Shown here: in pieces, positions 56,046 through 64,000 of the stretch | Position numbering within the stretch: position 1 is the stretch's first letter | Layout of the letters: each line of letters begins with the position of its first letter | Assembly (NCBI GenBank): GCA_945868845.1 | Contig: CAMBMS010000013.1 | Span: 1-64,000, forward strand | Source: Asaia bogorensis | GTDB taxonomy: Bacteria > Pseudomonadota > Alphaproteobacteria > Acetobacterales > Acetobacteraceae | Reading direction: 5' to 3' | DNA length: 64,000 nucleotides | Program-made: the position numbers and the translations under genes | Notes under the pieces: generated by a model | Databases searched by the model: none | What the model saw: only the letters and a program-made list of their open reading frames with translations | What the model was told of the DNA's origin: nothing

Positions 56046-57035
56046 ATGTCAAAAATCCGGCGCAGAACGATGTTGACTGGCGCAGGTGTGGCGTTGGCAA
56101 TGCCCAACGTGGCGCGCGCGCAATCAGATTACCCCAACAGGCCTGTGCGCTGCATCGTGCCCTATGCGGCCGGCGGGGGGACGGATTTCATCGCCCGCGG
56201 TACCGTGGAACGGCTCTCGCGCCAGCTTGGCCAGCAATTCGTGTTGGAACATCGCGGCGGGGCGGCCGCAGTGTTGGGCACGGAAGGCGTGGTGAAGGCC
56301 ACGCCGGACGGCTACACCCTGCTGCTGACCCCCCAGGGCCCGATCCAACTGCTGCCGCACTTACGCAAGCTGCCTTACGACCCGGTGGCGGACCTGATTC
56401 CGGTGGGTCGGATGGCCAAGCAGATTGCCGGCATGGCCGTGCACCCATCCGTCGGGGTGAAGACGCTAGCGGAATTCGTCGCGCTGCTGAAAAAAAATCC
56501 CGGCAAATACACTTACTGCACCTCCGGTGTCGGCAGCGTGAACCATCTGCGCGGCGAGACGTTCAAGATGATGGCCGGGGTAGACATGCTGCACGTACCC
56601 TACAAGGGCGTGGGCGAGGCGCTACCGGACCTGCTGGCCGGGGTGGTGCATTGCATGTTCGATTCGGTGATTTTCCCGCATGCCAAGGCCGGCAAGCTTA
56701 CGTTGCTGACCATGCTTGGGGCGGAGCGTTACTCCGAATTCCCGAACGTGCCGACCATGAGGGAACAGGGTCTCCCGGATTTCGACGTGCCGGTCTGGTT
56801 CGGGCTTTACGCACCATCCGGCGTGCCGCAGTCGATCATGGAAAAGCTGCACAAGACGGTCGGGACCATGGCGACGGACGAAGAGTTCCGCGCCCGGAAA
56901 TTCGCCGGCGGCATGGATGTGTACCGGGAAGTGCTGAGCCTGCCGGCGTTGCGGGAAAAAGTCGCAGCGCAGTCCCGCCAGTACGGGGATCTGATCCGGC
57001 GCGCCAATATCAAGCTGGATAATCGTAAAGTATAG
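56046..57035 (+). CDS. Bug/TctC family periplasmic substrate-binding protein (orphan)
   Basis: 329 aa. Tat-type signal with I-R-R-R-T-M-L near 4-10 and cleavage near A-R-A-Q (23-26). Mature features: Y-P-N-R-P-V-R near 29, A-A-G-G-G-T-D near 42-48, T-P-D-G-Y-T-L-L-L near 85, T-S-G-V-G-S-V-N-H near 155. No TctA or TctB follows; it would need to share another permease. Its 3' end is part of a 141-bp repeat found again at 61501. Confidence 0.92.
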   Translation: MSKIRRRTMLTGAGVALAMPNVARAQSDYPNRPVRCIVPYAAGGGTDFIARGTVERLSRQLGQQFVLEHRGGAAAVLGTEGVVKATPDGYTLLLTPQGPIQLLPHLRKLPYDPVADLIPVGRMAKQIAGMAVHPSVGVKTLAEFVALLKKNPGKYTYCTSGVGSVNHLRGETFKMMAGVDMLHVPYKGVGEALPDLLAGVVHCMFDSVIFPHAKAGKLTLLTMLGAERYSEFPNVPTMREQGLPDFDVPVWFGLYAPSGVPQSIMEKLHKTVGTMATDEEFRARKFAGGMDVYREVLSLPALREKVAAQSRQYGDLIRRANIKLDNRKV

Positions 57036-57161
57036 GGGGCAACGAAAATGCGGAAATACCGCTTGATAGCGGCCTCCCACATCACCCGAAACATCTCGAC
57101 CTAATCCCCGCATGCGATGATCGCGCGGGCTCAGTTTCCGCGCGCGTGCACCACGGCCTGC
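57021..57161. repeat. Direct repeat, copy A
   Basis: Starts in the last codons of the upstream Bug gene (AATCGTAAAGTATA) and runs to about 57161. It matches 61501-61642 along its length with scattered substitutions and a few single-base gaps. On the minus strand its far end reads H-A-R-G-N-stop, the last codons of the decayed response regulator seen next to copy B. Confidence 0.8.
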
Positions 57162-57347
57162 GCGCCGCACAGGTCAGAGGCGCGATCAAGATTGGTGCGG
57201 CGCAGGGCGGTCAGCAGCCACTCCACCAGGCGGTCCAGGATCCGGTCACCGTAGCGGGTCAGCAGATGGCGCAGGCCGACCGAGGCGGGTAGGCGGGCGA
57301 GTTTGGCGTTACGGGTGGATCGGATCCTGTGACTGAAAGGCTCGGAT

Positions 57348-57402
57348 GGTGCCGAACCCAGCGCTGTTTCTGGGATACGGGAACAACGCCGGGTTCGGCA
57401 CC
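57348..57402 (-). terminator. Long hairpin after the TRAP permease gene
   Basis: Perfect 12-bp arms GGTGCCGAACCC (57348-57359) and GGGTTCGGCACC (57391-57402); the loop side pairs further (GCG-TGTTTC with GAACA-CGC). It lies 12 bases beyond the stop of the minus-strand TRAP gene. No T run follows, so it may serve as an RNA 3' end stabiliser rather than an intrinsic terminator. Confidence 0.55.
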
Positions 57403-57413
57403 GGTCGTGCCTT

Positions 57414-59648
57414 CTATGTCATCACCGGACGGCGTCGCACCAGCATCAGCGCGACCGCCACGGTCGGGACCAGCACCGCCAGGGCGAGCAGTTCCATTGT
57501 GGTGTTGTCGAGGGGCATGATCCCGCCGCCGGGCGTGGCCAGCAGCAGGCCGCCCAGGCCCAGCATCACGCGCAACGGCCACTCGAAGGCTCCGGCGCGG
57601 CGGAGGTCGCCGATGAAGGCCTGGTAGCCCTGGATCGCGCCGCAGACGAACAGCGTGCCGATCAGGGCGGTGACGGTCAGGTAGATCGATTCCCAGCCAT
57701 CGCCCTGCATCACCAGGGCCGGGTTCAACACGAAGAAGAACGGGATGAAGTAGATGATCGAGCCCACCCACATCGACTCCCAGCCCGTGCGCATGGCGGG
57801 CGCCCCGGCGATGCCGGCGGCGGCGAAGGACGCGATGGCCACGGGCGGCGTGATCGATGACAGCATGCCCCAGTAGAAGATGAACATGTGTACGGCCATG
57901 CGGTTCAGCCCGGCTTTCTCCAGCGCCGGCCCGACCAGGATCGCCAGGAAGATGTAGCAGGCGGTCGTGGTCAGCCCGAGGCCCAGGATCAGGCTGGTGA
58001 TCGCGCACATCGCCAGCAGCAGTAGGATATTGCTTCCGGCGATCGTCAGCAGGTCGTTGGCCAGGCTGGACACGACCCCGGTCAGGGAGAACGCGCCGAT
58101 CAGCAACCCGCAACCGGCCAGAATGCCGACCAGCTCGACGAAGGTGCGGCCGTTGACCTCTAGGAATTTTAGATACCACGTCCCCGACAGGCGCTTCTTG
58201 CCCCAGATCTCGTTTAGGGCGACCAGCAGCAGCATCCCGCCCAGGACTGGCATCAGCACGACGTTCATCCAGGCGTCGAATGCGGCGCCCTCGGGAGCGG
58301 TGGCGGGCAGGGCCAGGGCCTTGCCGATATTCTCTCCGGCTAGGCACATAATGACGGTGGCGGCGACGGCGGCGGCCAGGTTGACTGTATTGGCCGTCGT
58401 CCATTTCGTCGCCTGTTCCCACTGCGCCAGCACCAGCAGCAGGGCGGTGGCGTAGAACGGCGCGTGGCTCTCGCGCTTGAAATACAACAGCAGTACGATC
58501 AGCACGACGATGACGAAGGCGTAGAACCAGCCTTCCTTGATCGTCTCGAGCAGACTGGGTAGCTCGCTGCGTGGCAGGCCCTGGAGGTTATGCCGAGCGG
58601 CGTAGGAGTCGACCTGCATGAAGAGGCCGGCGTAGTAGAGGAGGGCCGGAATGATCGCGGCCATCGCGACTTCGGCATAGGTGATGTTCATGAACTGCGC
58701 CATGACGAAGGCGGTGGCACCCATCACCGGCGGGGCGAGCACCGCGCCGGTTGAGGCGCAGGCCTCGATCGCGCCGGCGTAGGATGCGCGGAAGCCGGTG
58801 CGCTTCATCACCGGGATTGTCATGGTGCCGGCGGTCAGCACGTTCGACACGATCGATCCGGACATCATGCCCAGCAGGCCCGAGGCGAAGATGCAGACCT
58901 TGGCCGCGCCGCCGCGGAACGTGCCGCACAGGGAAAACGACAGGTTGATGAAGAACTTGCCCGCGCCGGTCATCATCAGCGCGGTGCCGAACACCAGGAA
59001 GCCGATCACCGTGTCGGCGAAGGCCTGGACAGGAATGCCCAGCAGGCTTTCGGTCGACAGCACGTGATAGGCGGTGGCGTCCTGGATCGATGATTCATGC
59101 CCGCGCAGCGGCCCGAGCCAAGATGCGTTGGCGAACAGCGGGTAGAAGGTGAAGGGGGCCACCGACAGCATCAGGCTCCATCCGCCGGTGCGGCGCAGCG
59201 CCTCCATTAGGATCGCCCACATGAAATAGCCGACCCAGATGATCTGGTCGGGCGCGCCGCCGAATTCCCAGCCCAGTTCGGCGGCCTTGCGGATCACGGT
59301 CATCAGGTACAAGGCCGCCCCGGCGGTCAGGACGAACAGGACGACGTCGTACCAGGCGATCCGCTCGACTGACGCGGTTTCGCTGCCCGGGAAGATCAGG
59401 AAGGTAAAGGGCAGCATGCACAGGATCAGCAGGTAGAAATACTCGGTGTTCAGCGGCGTGTAGCCGACGAAGAACCGCAGGGCGAATTGCTGGTTGATGC
59501 AGAGGAAGATGGTGAACCCGGTAAGGACGATCAGACCCCAGCGCCACGGGCCTCGCAACGTGCGCACGCGCATAGTTTCGGCCTCGGCCGGTCCGACCAT
59601 GGCGTGCGGGTCGTCGAAGACGACCTTGGCGGCTGGTGTGTCGCTCAT
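57414..59648 (-). CDS. TRAP transporter fused permease subunit (TAXI type)
   Basis: 744 aa, the size of DctQM fusions used with TAXI receptors. The first 170 residues hold four helices (small-subunit-like), the rest about 14, with G-L-L-G-M-M-S-G-S-I-V-S-N-V near 257-270 and its repeat S-S-I-T-P-P-V-A near 605, the two substrate-site hairpins of DctM. Works with TAXI binding proteins encoded just upstream on the same strand (59752 and 60212). Imports an organic anion with sodium or protons. The locus lies between two 141-bp direct repeats. Confidence 0.93.
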   Translation of the reverse strand: MSDTPAAKVVFDDPHAMVGPAEAETMRVRTLRGPWRWGLIVLTGFTIFLCINQQFALRFFVGYTPLNTEYFYLLILCMLPFTFLIFPGSETASVERIAWYDVVLFVLTAGAALYLMTVIRKAAELGWEFGGAPDQIIWVGYFMWAILMEALRRTGGWSLMLSVAPFTFYPLFANASWLGPLRGHESSIQDATAYHVLSTESLLGIPVQAFADTVIGFLVFGTALMMTGAGKFFINLSFSLCGTFRGGAAKVCIFASGLLGMMSGSIVSNVLTAGTMTIPVMKRTGFRASYAGAIEACASTGAVLAPPVMGATAFVMAQFMNITYAEVAMAAIIPALLYYAGLFMQVDSYAARHNLQGLPRSELPSLLETIKEGWFYAFVIVVLIVLLLYFKRESHAPFYATALLLVLAQWEQATKWTTANTVNLAAAVAATVIMCLAGENIGKALALPATAPEGAAFDAWMNVVLMPVLGGMLLLVALNEIWGKKRLSGTWYLKFLEVNGRTFVELVGILAGCGLLIGAFSLTGVVSSLANDLLTIAGSNILLLLAMCAITSLILGLGLTTTACYIFLAILVGPALEKAGLNRMAVHMFIFYWGMLSSITPPVAIASFAAAGIAGAPAMRTGWESMWVGSIIYFIPFFFVLNPALVMQGDGWESIYLTVTALIGTLFVCGAIQGYQAFIGDLRRAGAFEWPLRVMLGLGGLLLATPGGGIMPLDNTTMELLALAVLVPTVAVALMLVRRRPVMT

Positions 59649-59751
59649 GGTGTTTCCCTGAGATTTCTTGTTGCCTTCGTCTGGAGTCGTCGCGCTAGGG
59701 CGTTATCTGACACAGAATGCCGGATCACGCTGGTCATTCCAGGCCGGACGG

Positions 59752-60189
59752 TCAGCCTGCCTCGTCGTACCCGACCTCCAGACCCGCGCCCTTCAACGCC
59801 GCTCGTCTGGCCGCGCCCAGGGACTGGCCGTTGCAGGTCAGTGACGCCATCAGCAGTTGTATGGGTTGCGGCCCCCATTCCTTGGCGGCAAATTCCAGCA
59901 CCCCTTCCTGCGCGAAATACATACCGATCCCGGTGGAGGTCAGGTGCGCCCGTCCCGCCCGCGGTGGCTCAAGACGATCGACGTCACTGCCCGCCGTCAG
60001 CACGCGCAGATCGGTGCCGTGGCGGTTCTTCAGCATCTGCCCGACCGCGACCGCCTGGTTGAAGGCGTTCGAGCCGGTTTCATGCGCGGTCAACGTCAGC
60101 GTGTTCGGCAGCTTGATCTCCTGCGCCCGGGCTGGCGCGACGGCCAGCCCAAAACCCAGCACCGCGGCAAGGATCGCACGATACGTCAT
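59752..60189 (-). pseudogene. Truncated TAXI family solute-binding protein
   Basis: 145 codons with an intact start, signal peptide (cleavage near A-R-A-Q-E) and the N-terminal mature region of a TAXI receptor (L-P-N-T-L-T-L-T-A-H-E-T-G-S near 26-40, G-T-D-L-R-V-L near 57-63). It is closely related to the first 140 residues of the neighbouring full-length TAXI gene but ends after C-N-G-Q-S-L-G with an unrelated tail. The C-terminal 240 residues are missing, so it cannot form a two-lobed receptor. Confidence 0.75.
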
Positions 60190-60211
60190 GGCGGTTCTCC
60201 CGGATGTGTTC

Positions 60212-61378
60212 TTATTCGAAGATGGCGTCGAGCCCTGCCTTGGTCAGAGCGGCCGCGCGGAAGGCCATCCAGTCCTTGCGAAAACTGGCCTCCGGCGGGT
60301 TCGTCTTGATGAAGTCGGCCCAGGTTACGACCAGTAGGTTTTGACGCTTGATCAGCGCGTCATTATAGGCGTCATGCTCGGCCTTCCAGACACCAGCTTC
60401 CTTCAGCGCCTTCACCGCGCCAGGATGATACGGGATCACCCATTTCAGGTTCTGTTTGTCCAGCGCCATGCCCGCGGCACCTGGTACGTTGTCCTTGTAT
60501 AGCGGGTAGTTCACGATCATGGCCTTGGTGATGCCGTAGACCAGATCAGCGGGCTGGCTGTCGTAGACCATGAAGATTGGATACGGATAGGTCGCGCTTT
60601 CCAGCGGGTTCTGCGGGCTCAGCCCCGCCGCCCCGCAGGTTGCGATATGAGGAGCGAAGAAGCTCGCCTGCTTCAGCATCCGCGCCCAACCTTCCTTGTC
60701 GTTGTGCGGCATCGGCATCCATACCAGGCCGCGCGGCGAGGTCTCGGCTTCCCGCGCCTGGCCGGTGATGGTGGACGCCCAGGCACCGTCAACCTCGTTG
60801 TTGATGTATCCTTTCCAAGCCGCGCCGAAGCTGGAGAACTCCACCAGCCGCACATCGCTTGGCGTCAATCCACCGAAGGTGAGCGCCGCGAAGACGTTCT
60901 GATTGAGTGCGGGGGAACCGACGACGATCGGCAGGCGCTTTCCCTTCAGTTCCTTAAGCTGCTTCACCCCGGTGTCCTTGGCGACACCCAGGGCGGCGCC
61001 GTTGCAATCGGTCGAGGTGTACATCAGTTGCAGCTTCTGCGGTCCCCATTCCTTGACCGCAAACTCGAACACCGCTTCCTGCGCATAGAAGATGCCGATG
61101 CCCATGGAGGAGAACTGCGCCCGCCCGCCGCGCAGCGGCTGCAATCGCGCGACATCGTTGCCGGCGGGCAACACGCGCAGGTCGGTGCCCTGCTTGTCCT
61201 TGAACGTCTTGCCGACGGCGACGGCGATATTGAAGCCCGAAGTACCGGTGTCATAGGCGGTGACGGTCAGGCTGGGAGGCAGCTTGATGTCCTGCGCCCG
61301 CGGGGCGGCCAATGGGGTGATAGAAATGGCAGTCGCCACGAAACAGGCGGCGACTGCATCCAGACTGGATGAACGCAT
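60212..61378 (-). CDS. TAXI family TRAP transporter solute-binding subunit
   Basis: 388 aa from the ATG at 61378, with GGGGGGATC upstream; the longer frame runs into the repeat. Signal peptide ends near A-P-R-A-Q-D. Receptor features: T-A-Y-D-T-G-T-S-G near 37-45, G-T-D-L-R-V-L-P-A-G near 62-71, S-S-M-G-I-G near 85, and W-A-S-T-I-T near 200. It captures a substrate for the fused TRAP permease. It precedes a shortened paralogue in the same direction, so the receptor was duplicated in this locus. Confidence 0.9.
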   Translation of the reverse strand: MRSSSLDAVAACFVATAISITPLAAPRAQDIKLPPSLTVTAYDTGTSGFNIAVAVGKTFKDKQGTDLRVLPAGNDVARLQPLRGGRAQFSSMGIGIFYAQEAVFEFAVKEWGPQKLQLMYTSTDCNGAALGVAKDTGVKQLKELKGKRLPIVVGSPALNQNVFAALTFGGLTPSDVRLVEFSSFGAAWKGYINNEVDGAWASTITGQAREAETSPRGLVWMPMPHNDKEGWARMLKQASFFAPHIATCGAAGLSPQNPLESATYPYPIFMVYDSQPADLVYGITKAMIVNYPLYKDNVPGAAGMALDKQNLKWVIPYHPGAVKALKEAGVWKAEHDAYNDALIKRQNLLVVTWADFIKTNPPEASFRKDWMAFRAAALTKAGLDAIFE

Positions 61379-61500
61379 TATCTTGATCCCCCCTTTATTC
61401 TTGCCCGTCATAGGGCGCTGCGAGCGCACCACGACGTTCCCAAGCGTGGGACACCAAGTCCCCGGGGTCAATAGCTGCCGATCCCTCCGCAAGCTGCAAC

Positions 61501-61642
61501 AATCGTAAAGTATACGGAGCAGCAAAAATGCAAAAATACCGGTTGATAGTAGCCCCCCCACATCACCCAAAACATCTCGACCTGATCCCTGCCTGCGATG
61601 ATTGCGCGGGCTTAGTTTCCTCGCGCGTGCGCAACAGCCTGC
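61501..61642. repeat. Direct repeat, copy B
   Basis: Second copy of the repeat at 57021-57161, same orientation. Just upstream, the bases CAAGCTG also resemble the Bug gene end, so the repeat probably starts in a lost copy of that gene's tail. Downstream it merges into the response-regulator remnant at 61612. Confidence 0.8.
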
Positions 61643-61785
61643 AGGACACCCTGCTCCAGTTGCGAAAATTCCACGAGCTTGGTCAGAAACTTGCTGGCTC
61701 CGCGCGAGAGCGCGGTTTCGACGTTATTGCTGTCGCCATAGGCCGCGATCATAAACACCGACAGGTGCGGCTGCCGCGCTTTCAC
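61612..61785 (-). pseudogene. C-terminal remnant of a CheY-like response regulator
   Basis: The minus strand reads V-K-A-R-Q-P-H-L-S-V-F-M-I-A-A-Y-G-D, then T-A-L-S-R-G-A-S-K-F-L-T-K-L-V-E-F and A-V-A-H-A-R-G-N, stop. This is the second half of a receiver domain: the conserved Thr/Ala before A-Y-G-D and the K of F-L-T-K are in place. The phosphorylated Asp and first half are not found in frame. Confidence 0.65.
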
Positions 61786-61999
61786 CACGGCGCCGGCACG
61801 CCACCGAGAATGCCCGCATGTACACCCTCACGTCGGCGAACTGCAACGGTATCACGCTATCCAAGCGTCTCCGAATGAAACCACCGCGATAAGATTGGAC
61901 CGAGATCGCCGAAAGAGGATTGATTTGAGGCATGGATCACGCGCTCGGTACAAAAAAGGCCAGCGGTCGATCCCTGCAACTGTCGAAAGCAATATTGTG

Positions 62000-63025
62000 C
62001 TAAGCTGTTTCCGATAGACCACATTCGACTGCTGCGGCCTGTGCTTCCGCCCGGTCCAATCCCTGGGTGATAAACACCAAGCGCGAAGCGCGATCACCAT
62101 CCGGCCAATCCAGCAGGCGAACGGGTGGATGGAATACGTGATGCACGCCATGGATGGCCACCGGCGCGTCCTCTCCAACCAGCGTGACGATGCCCTTGAC
62201 ACGCAACAACGCCTCCCCTCGCGCCTGTCGCAAGGCGGTGAGCCAGCGTGACAGCGCGTCCCATTCCAACGGGTCCTCGAACCGAAAGTTGAACGATGCC
62301 ACGCCGTGCGCATGATCCGCGCCTTCATGCGCGTGGTCGTGCTCATGATCCTCGCTCAGCCAACGCCGAGCATTGACCGACTTCGTCTCAGGATCAAAAA
62401 GGGCGGCGCCGAACAGATCGCTAGGATCAACCACCCCATTCAGCACGGTCAGGATGGGCGCCGCCCGGTTCAGCGCCCGCAATTGGTTCAACAATACCAC
62501 CGCCTCGGCCAAATCGGTCTTGGTCAGCAGCAGCCTGTCGGCGAGCGCCACTTGCTTCACCGCTTGCGGCTGACGGTCCAGCTGGCGCAGCGCATGCACC
62601 GCATCCACCGTCGTTACCACCGCGTCCAGCCGGGCGAAGTGCGAGACCAGGGGATTGTTCAGCAGCATCTGCACGATCGGCGCCGGGTCCGCGAGGCCGG
62701 TGGTTTCGATCAGCACACGGGAAAACGGTGGCACCGTGCCCGCATCGCGGGCCGCGAGCAGGCCGCGTAGCGTCTCCTCCAGGTCGCTGCGCACCGTGCA
62801 GCAGACACAGCCATTGGCCATCACCGCGACCTCACCCGCCACCGGGGCCATGAGCAGGTGATCCAGCCCGATTTCTCCGAACTCGTTCACGATTACCGCA
62901 CTGTCGGCCATGCCGGGATGTCCCAGCAGATGGTTCAGCAACGTCGTCTTGCCGCTGCCCAGAAAGCCGGTGATCAGGGAAACCGGGGTACGTTCCGCTG
63001 AGCGATCGCGTTCGAACAATGACAT
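62000..63025 (-). CDS. CobW/G3E family GTPase (metal chaperone type)
   Basis: 341 aa. Walker A as G-F-L-G-S-G-K-T at 20-27, the metal-binding C-V-C-C (Cys 73, 75, 76) following N-G, E-T-T-G-L-A near 108, T-K-T-D near 170 for guanine recognition, and a histidine-rich stretch near 228-242. C-terminal CobW_C domain from about 245. Members use GTP to deliver zinc, cobalt or other metal to a client protein. It is divergent from the cyclase-family gene at 63105, a metal-dependent family, which might be its client (inference). Confidence 0.93.
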   Translation of the reverse strand: MSLFERDRSAERTPVSLITGFLGSGKTTLLNHLLGHPGMADSAVIVNEFGEIGLDHLLMAPVAGEVAVMANGCVCCTVRSDLEETLRGLLAARDAGTVPPFSRVLIETTGLADPAPIVQMLLNNPLVSHFARLDAVVTTVDAVHALRQLDRQPQAVKQVALADRLLLTKTDLAEAVVLLNQLRALNRAAPILTVLNGVVDPSDLFGAALFDPETKSVNARRWLSEDHEHDHAHEGADHAHGVASFNFRFEDPLEWDALSRWLTALRQARGEALLRVKGIVTLVGEDAPVAIHGVHHVFHPPVRLLDWPDGDRASRLVFITQGLDRAEAQAAAVECGLSETA

Positions 63026-63104
63026 TTCCGAAATCCCGTGGACGCGGTGCCCTACCTAGCCCACAGTACTAGCAAACAGGCCTGCGACAATGGGGGGGAC
63101 CGGG

Positions 63105-64000
63105 ATGAGCAAAACTGATAATGGCAACCCGCACGAGGATCGGCGCGGTTTCCTGAAGACCGCCGCGCTCGGTGCCGTTGGCGCCGTGGCTGGTGCCTCG
63201 CACGGTAAATACGGCATGGCGCCCATCGTGCCGGCGCAAGCGCAAACCGCGATAGCAGCACAAAACTGGTGGCCTTCTAAATGGGGCAAGGATGATGAGG
63301 CCGGCGCCACCAACCACATGACCCCGGCCAAGACGCTAGACGCCATCAAGCTGGTCAAGGACGGCAAGACCTACAAGCTCGGCCGCGTGTATGAAGTCGG
63401 CATGCCGATGTTCGGCCAACGCGCCTTTTCGCTGCGCATCCCGGGCGCACCGACCGGCGGGCCGTTTGGTGGCAACAAGCTGGTTTACAATGATGAATTC
63501 CTTGCCACGGAGATCGGCCAGGTCGGCACCCAGTTCGATGGGCTGGGCCATATCGGCATTCAGCTTGGTAAGGATGGCGACAAGACCCAGATGCATTTTT
63601 ACAATGGCTTTACCGCGGCTGAGATTAACGACGCCTACGGTCTGAAAAAACTGGGCGTGGAGAAGCTGAAGCCGTTCTTCACCCGCGGCCTTCTGCTGGA
63701 CATCGCGGGCGTGAAAGGCCGGATGATGGAGGCGGGCGAGGAGGTTAAGTTAACCGATATCCGTGCCGCGCTGACCCGGCAGGGCATGAACGAGGCCGAC
63801 TTTAAACCTGGCGACGCCGTGTTCTTCCAGACCGGCTGGGGTCAGCTGTGGATGAAGAACAACGATCGTTATAATGGCGGCGCACCTGGCATCGGCATGG
63901 AAGTGGCCGAATGGGTGGTGCAGAAGGATCTTGCTCTGGCCGGCGCCGATACTTGGCCGGTTGAGGTTGTCCCCAACCCTGACAAGAACCTCGCCTTTCC
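63105..64000 (+). CDS. Cyclase family protein (kynurenine-formamidase-like), partial
   Basis: Open to the window edge: 298 codons seen, the 3' end is missing. Tat signal with R13-R14-G-F-L-K and cleavage near P-A-Q-A. The mature part matches the metal-dependent cyclase/KynB-like fold: V-G-T-Q-F-D-G-L-G-H near 142-151, a variant of H-x-G-T-H-x-D-x-x-x-H, then F-T-R-G-L-L-L-D near 190 and F-F-Q-T-G-W-G near 240. Periplasmic hydrolase of unknown substrate. Start at 63105; an in-frame ATG at 63090 is possible. Confidence 0.88.
   Translation, partial: MSKTDNGNPHEDRRGFLKTAALGAVGAVAGASHGKYGMAPIVPAQAQTAIAAQNWWPSKWGKDDEAGATNHMTPAKTLDAIKLVKDGKTYKLGRVYEVGMPMFGQRAFSLRIPGAPTGGPFGGNKLVYNDEFLATEIGQVGTQFDGLGHIGIQLGKDGDKTQMHFYNGFTAAEINDAYGLKKLGVEKLKPFFTRGLLLDIAGVKGRMMEAGEEVKLTDIRAALTRQGMNEADFKPGDAVFFQTGWGQLWMKNNDRYNGGAPGIGMEVAEWVVQKDLALAGADTWPVEVVPNPDKNLAF

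Noticed and set aside
57259-58422. 387-codon minus frame over the TRAP gene
   Set aside because: Shifted frame of the TRAP permease; composed almost only of Arg, Gly, Pro, Asp and His, with no hydrophobic core.

Overview
The window looks like the chromosome of a free-living, GC-rich alphaproteobacterium, most likely of the Rhodospirillales/Acetobacteraceae type. This rests on gene style: a class II DAHP synthase, an alphaproteobacterial DksA with one cysteine, a Lys/Ala-rich H1-like protein, many Bug/TctC, CaiB and PrpD-type catabolic genes, and a decayed fliX beside dksA. No ribosomal RNA or single-copy phylogenetic marker operon is present, so the placement is an inference.

Layout. 0-6 kb: an enolase-superfamily dehydratase, a DUF188 protein, an MFS carrier, an Ldh-type dehydrogenase and an alpha/beta hydrolase. 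6-10 kb: a nicotinate phosphoribosyltransferase homologue, class II DAHP synthase and a polysaccharide-deacetylase-like hydrolase. 10-14 kb: SDR, DUF1330, HpcH aldolase and nitronate monooxygenase homologues. 14-18 kb: a tripartite tricarboxylate transporter split into divergent tctC and tctBA. 18-23 kb: amidase, enoyl-CoA hydratase homologue and a two-domain CaiB/BaiF CoA-transferase. 24-30 kb: the housekeeping core (tRNA-Gln, ppx, rlmE, guaB, secD, secF). 30-42 kb: catabolic cassettes (class II aldolase/Zn-dehydrogenase/FMN hydroxyacid oxidase/ketopantoate-reductase-like; GMC oxidoreductase; carbamoylase plus hydantoinase; prpD-prpC). 42-44.4 kb: the H1-like protein and otnK-otnC. 44.5-48.5 kb: a tight five-gene operon encoding a RibD-C reductase, an MDR enzyme lacking zinc ligands, a divergent PTPS homologue, a GT4 glycosyltransferase and a SAM methyltransferase; I think this is the most promising undescribed pathway here. 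49-52.7 kb: dksA, speD, speE, an F420/FMN-type oxidoreductase and tRNA-Met. 53-64 kb: an accessory stretch with IS debris, a Baeyer-Villiger monooxygenase, an orphan Bug protein, a TRAP-TAXI locus bracketed by 141-bp direct repeats, a G3E GTPase and a Tat-exported cyclase-family protein cut by the window edge.

Gene decay is a theme of the window. I could recognise about ten broken genes or IS fragments from frameshifted or truncated family signatures: GFA family, MDR dehydrogenase, threonine aldolase with an IS6 transposase, an LLM monooxygenase, fliX, LivF with an IS3 OrfA, a metallo-beta-lactamase-fold enzyme, a TAXI protein and a response regulator. There is also a 140-bp MITE-like palindrome. 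Most intact genes are uptake systems and catabolic enzymes for organic acids, amides and carbamoyl compounds, set around a conserved housekeeping core.
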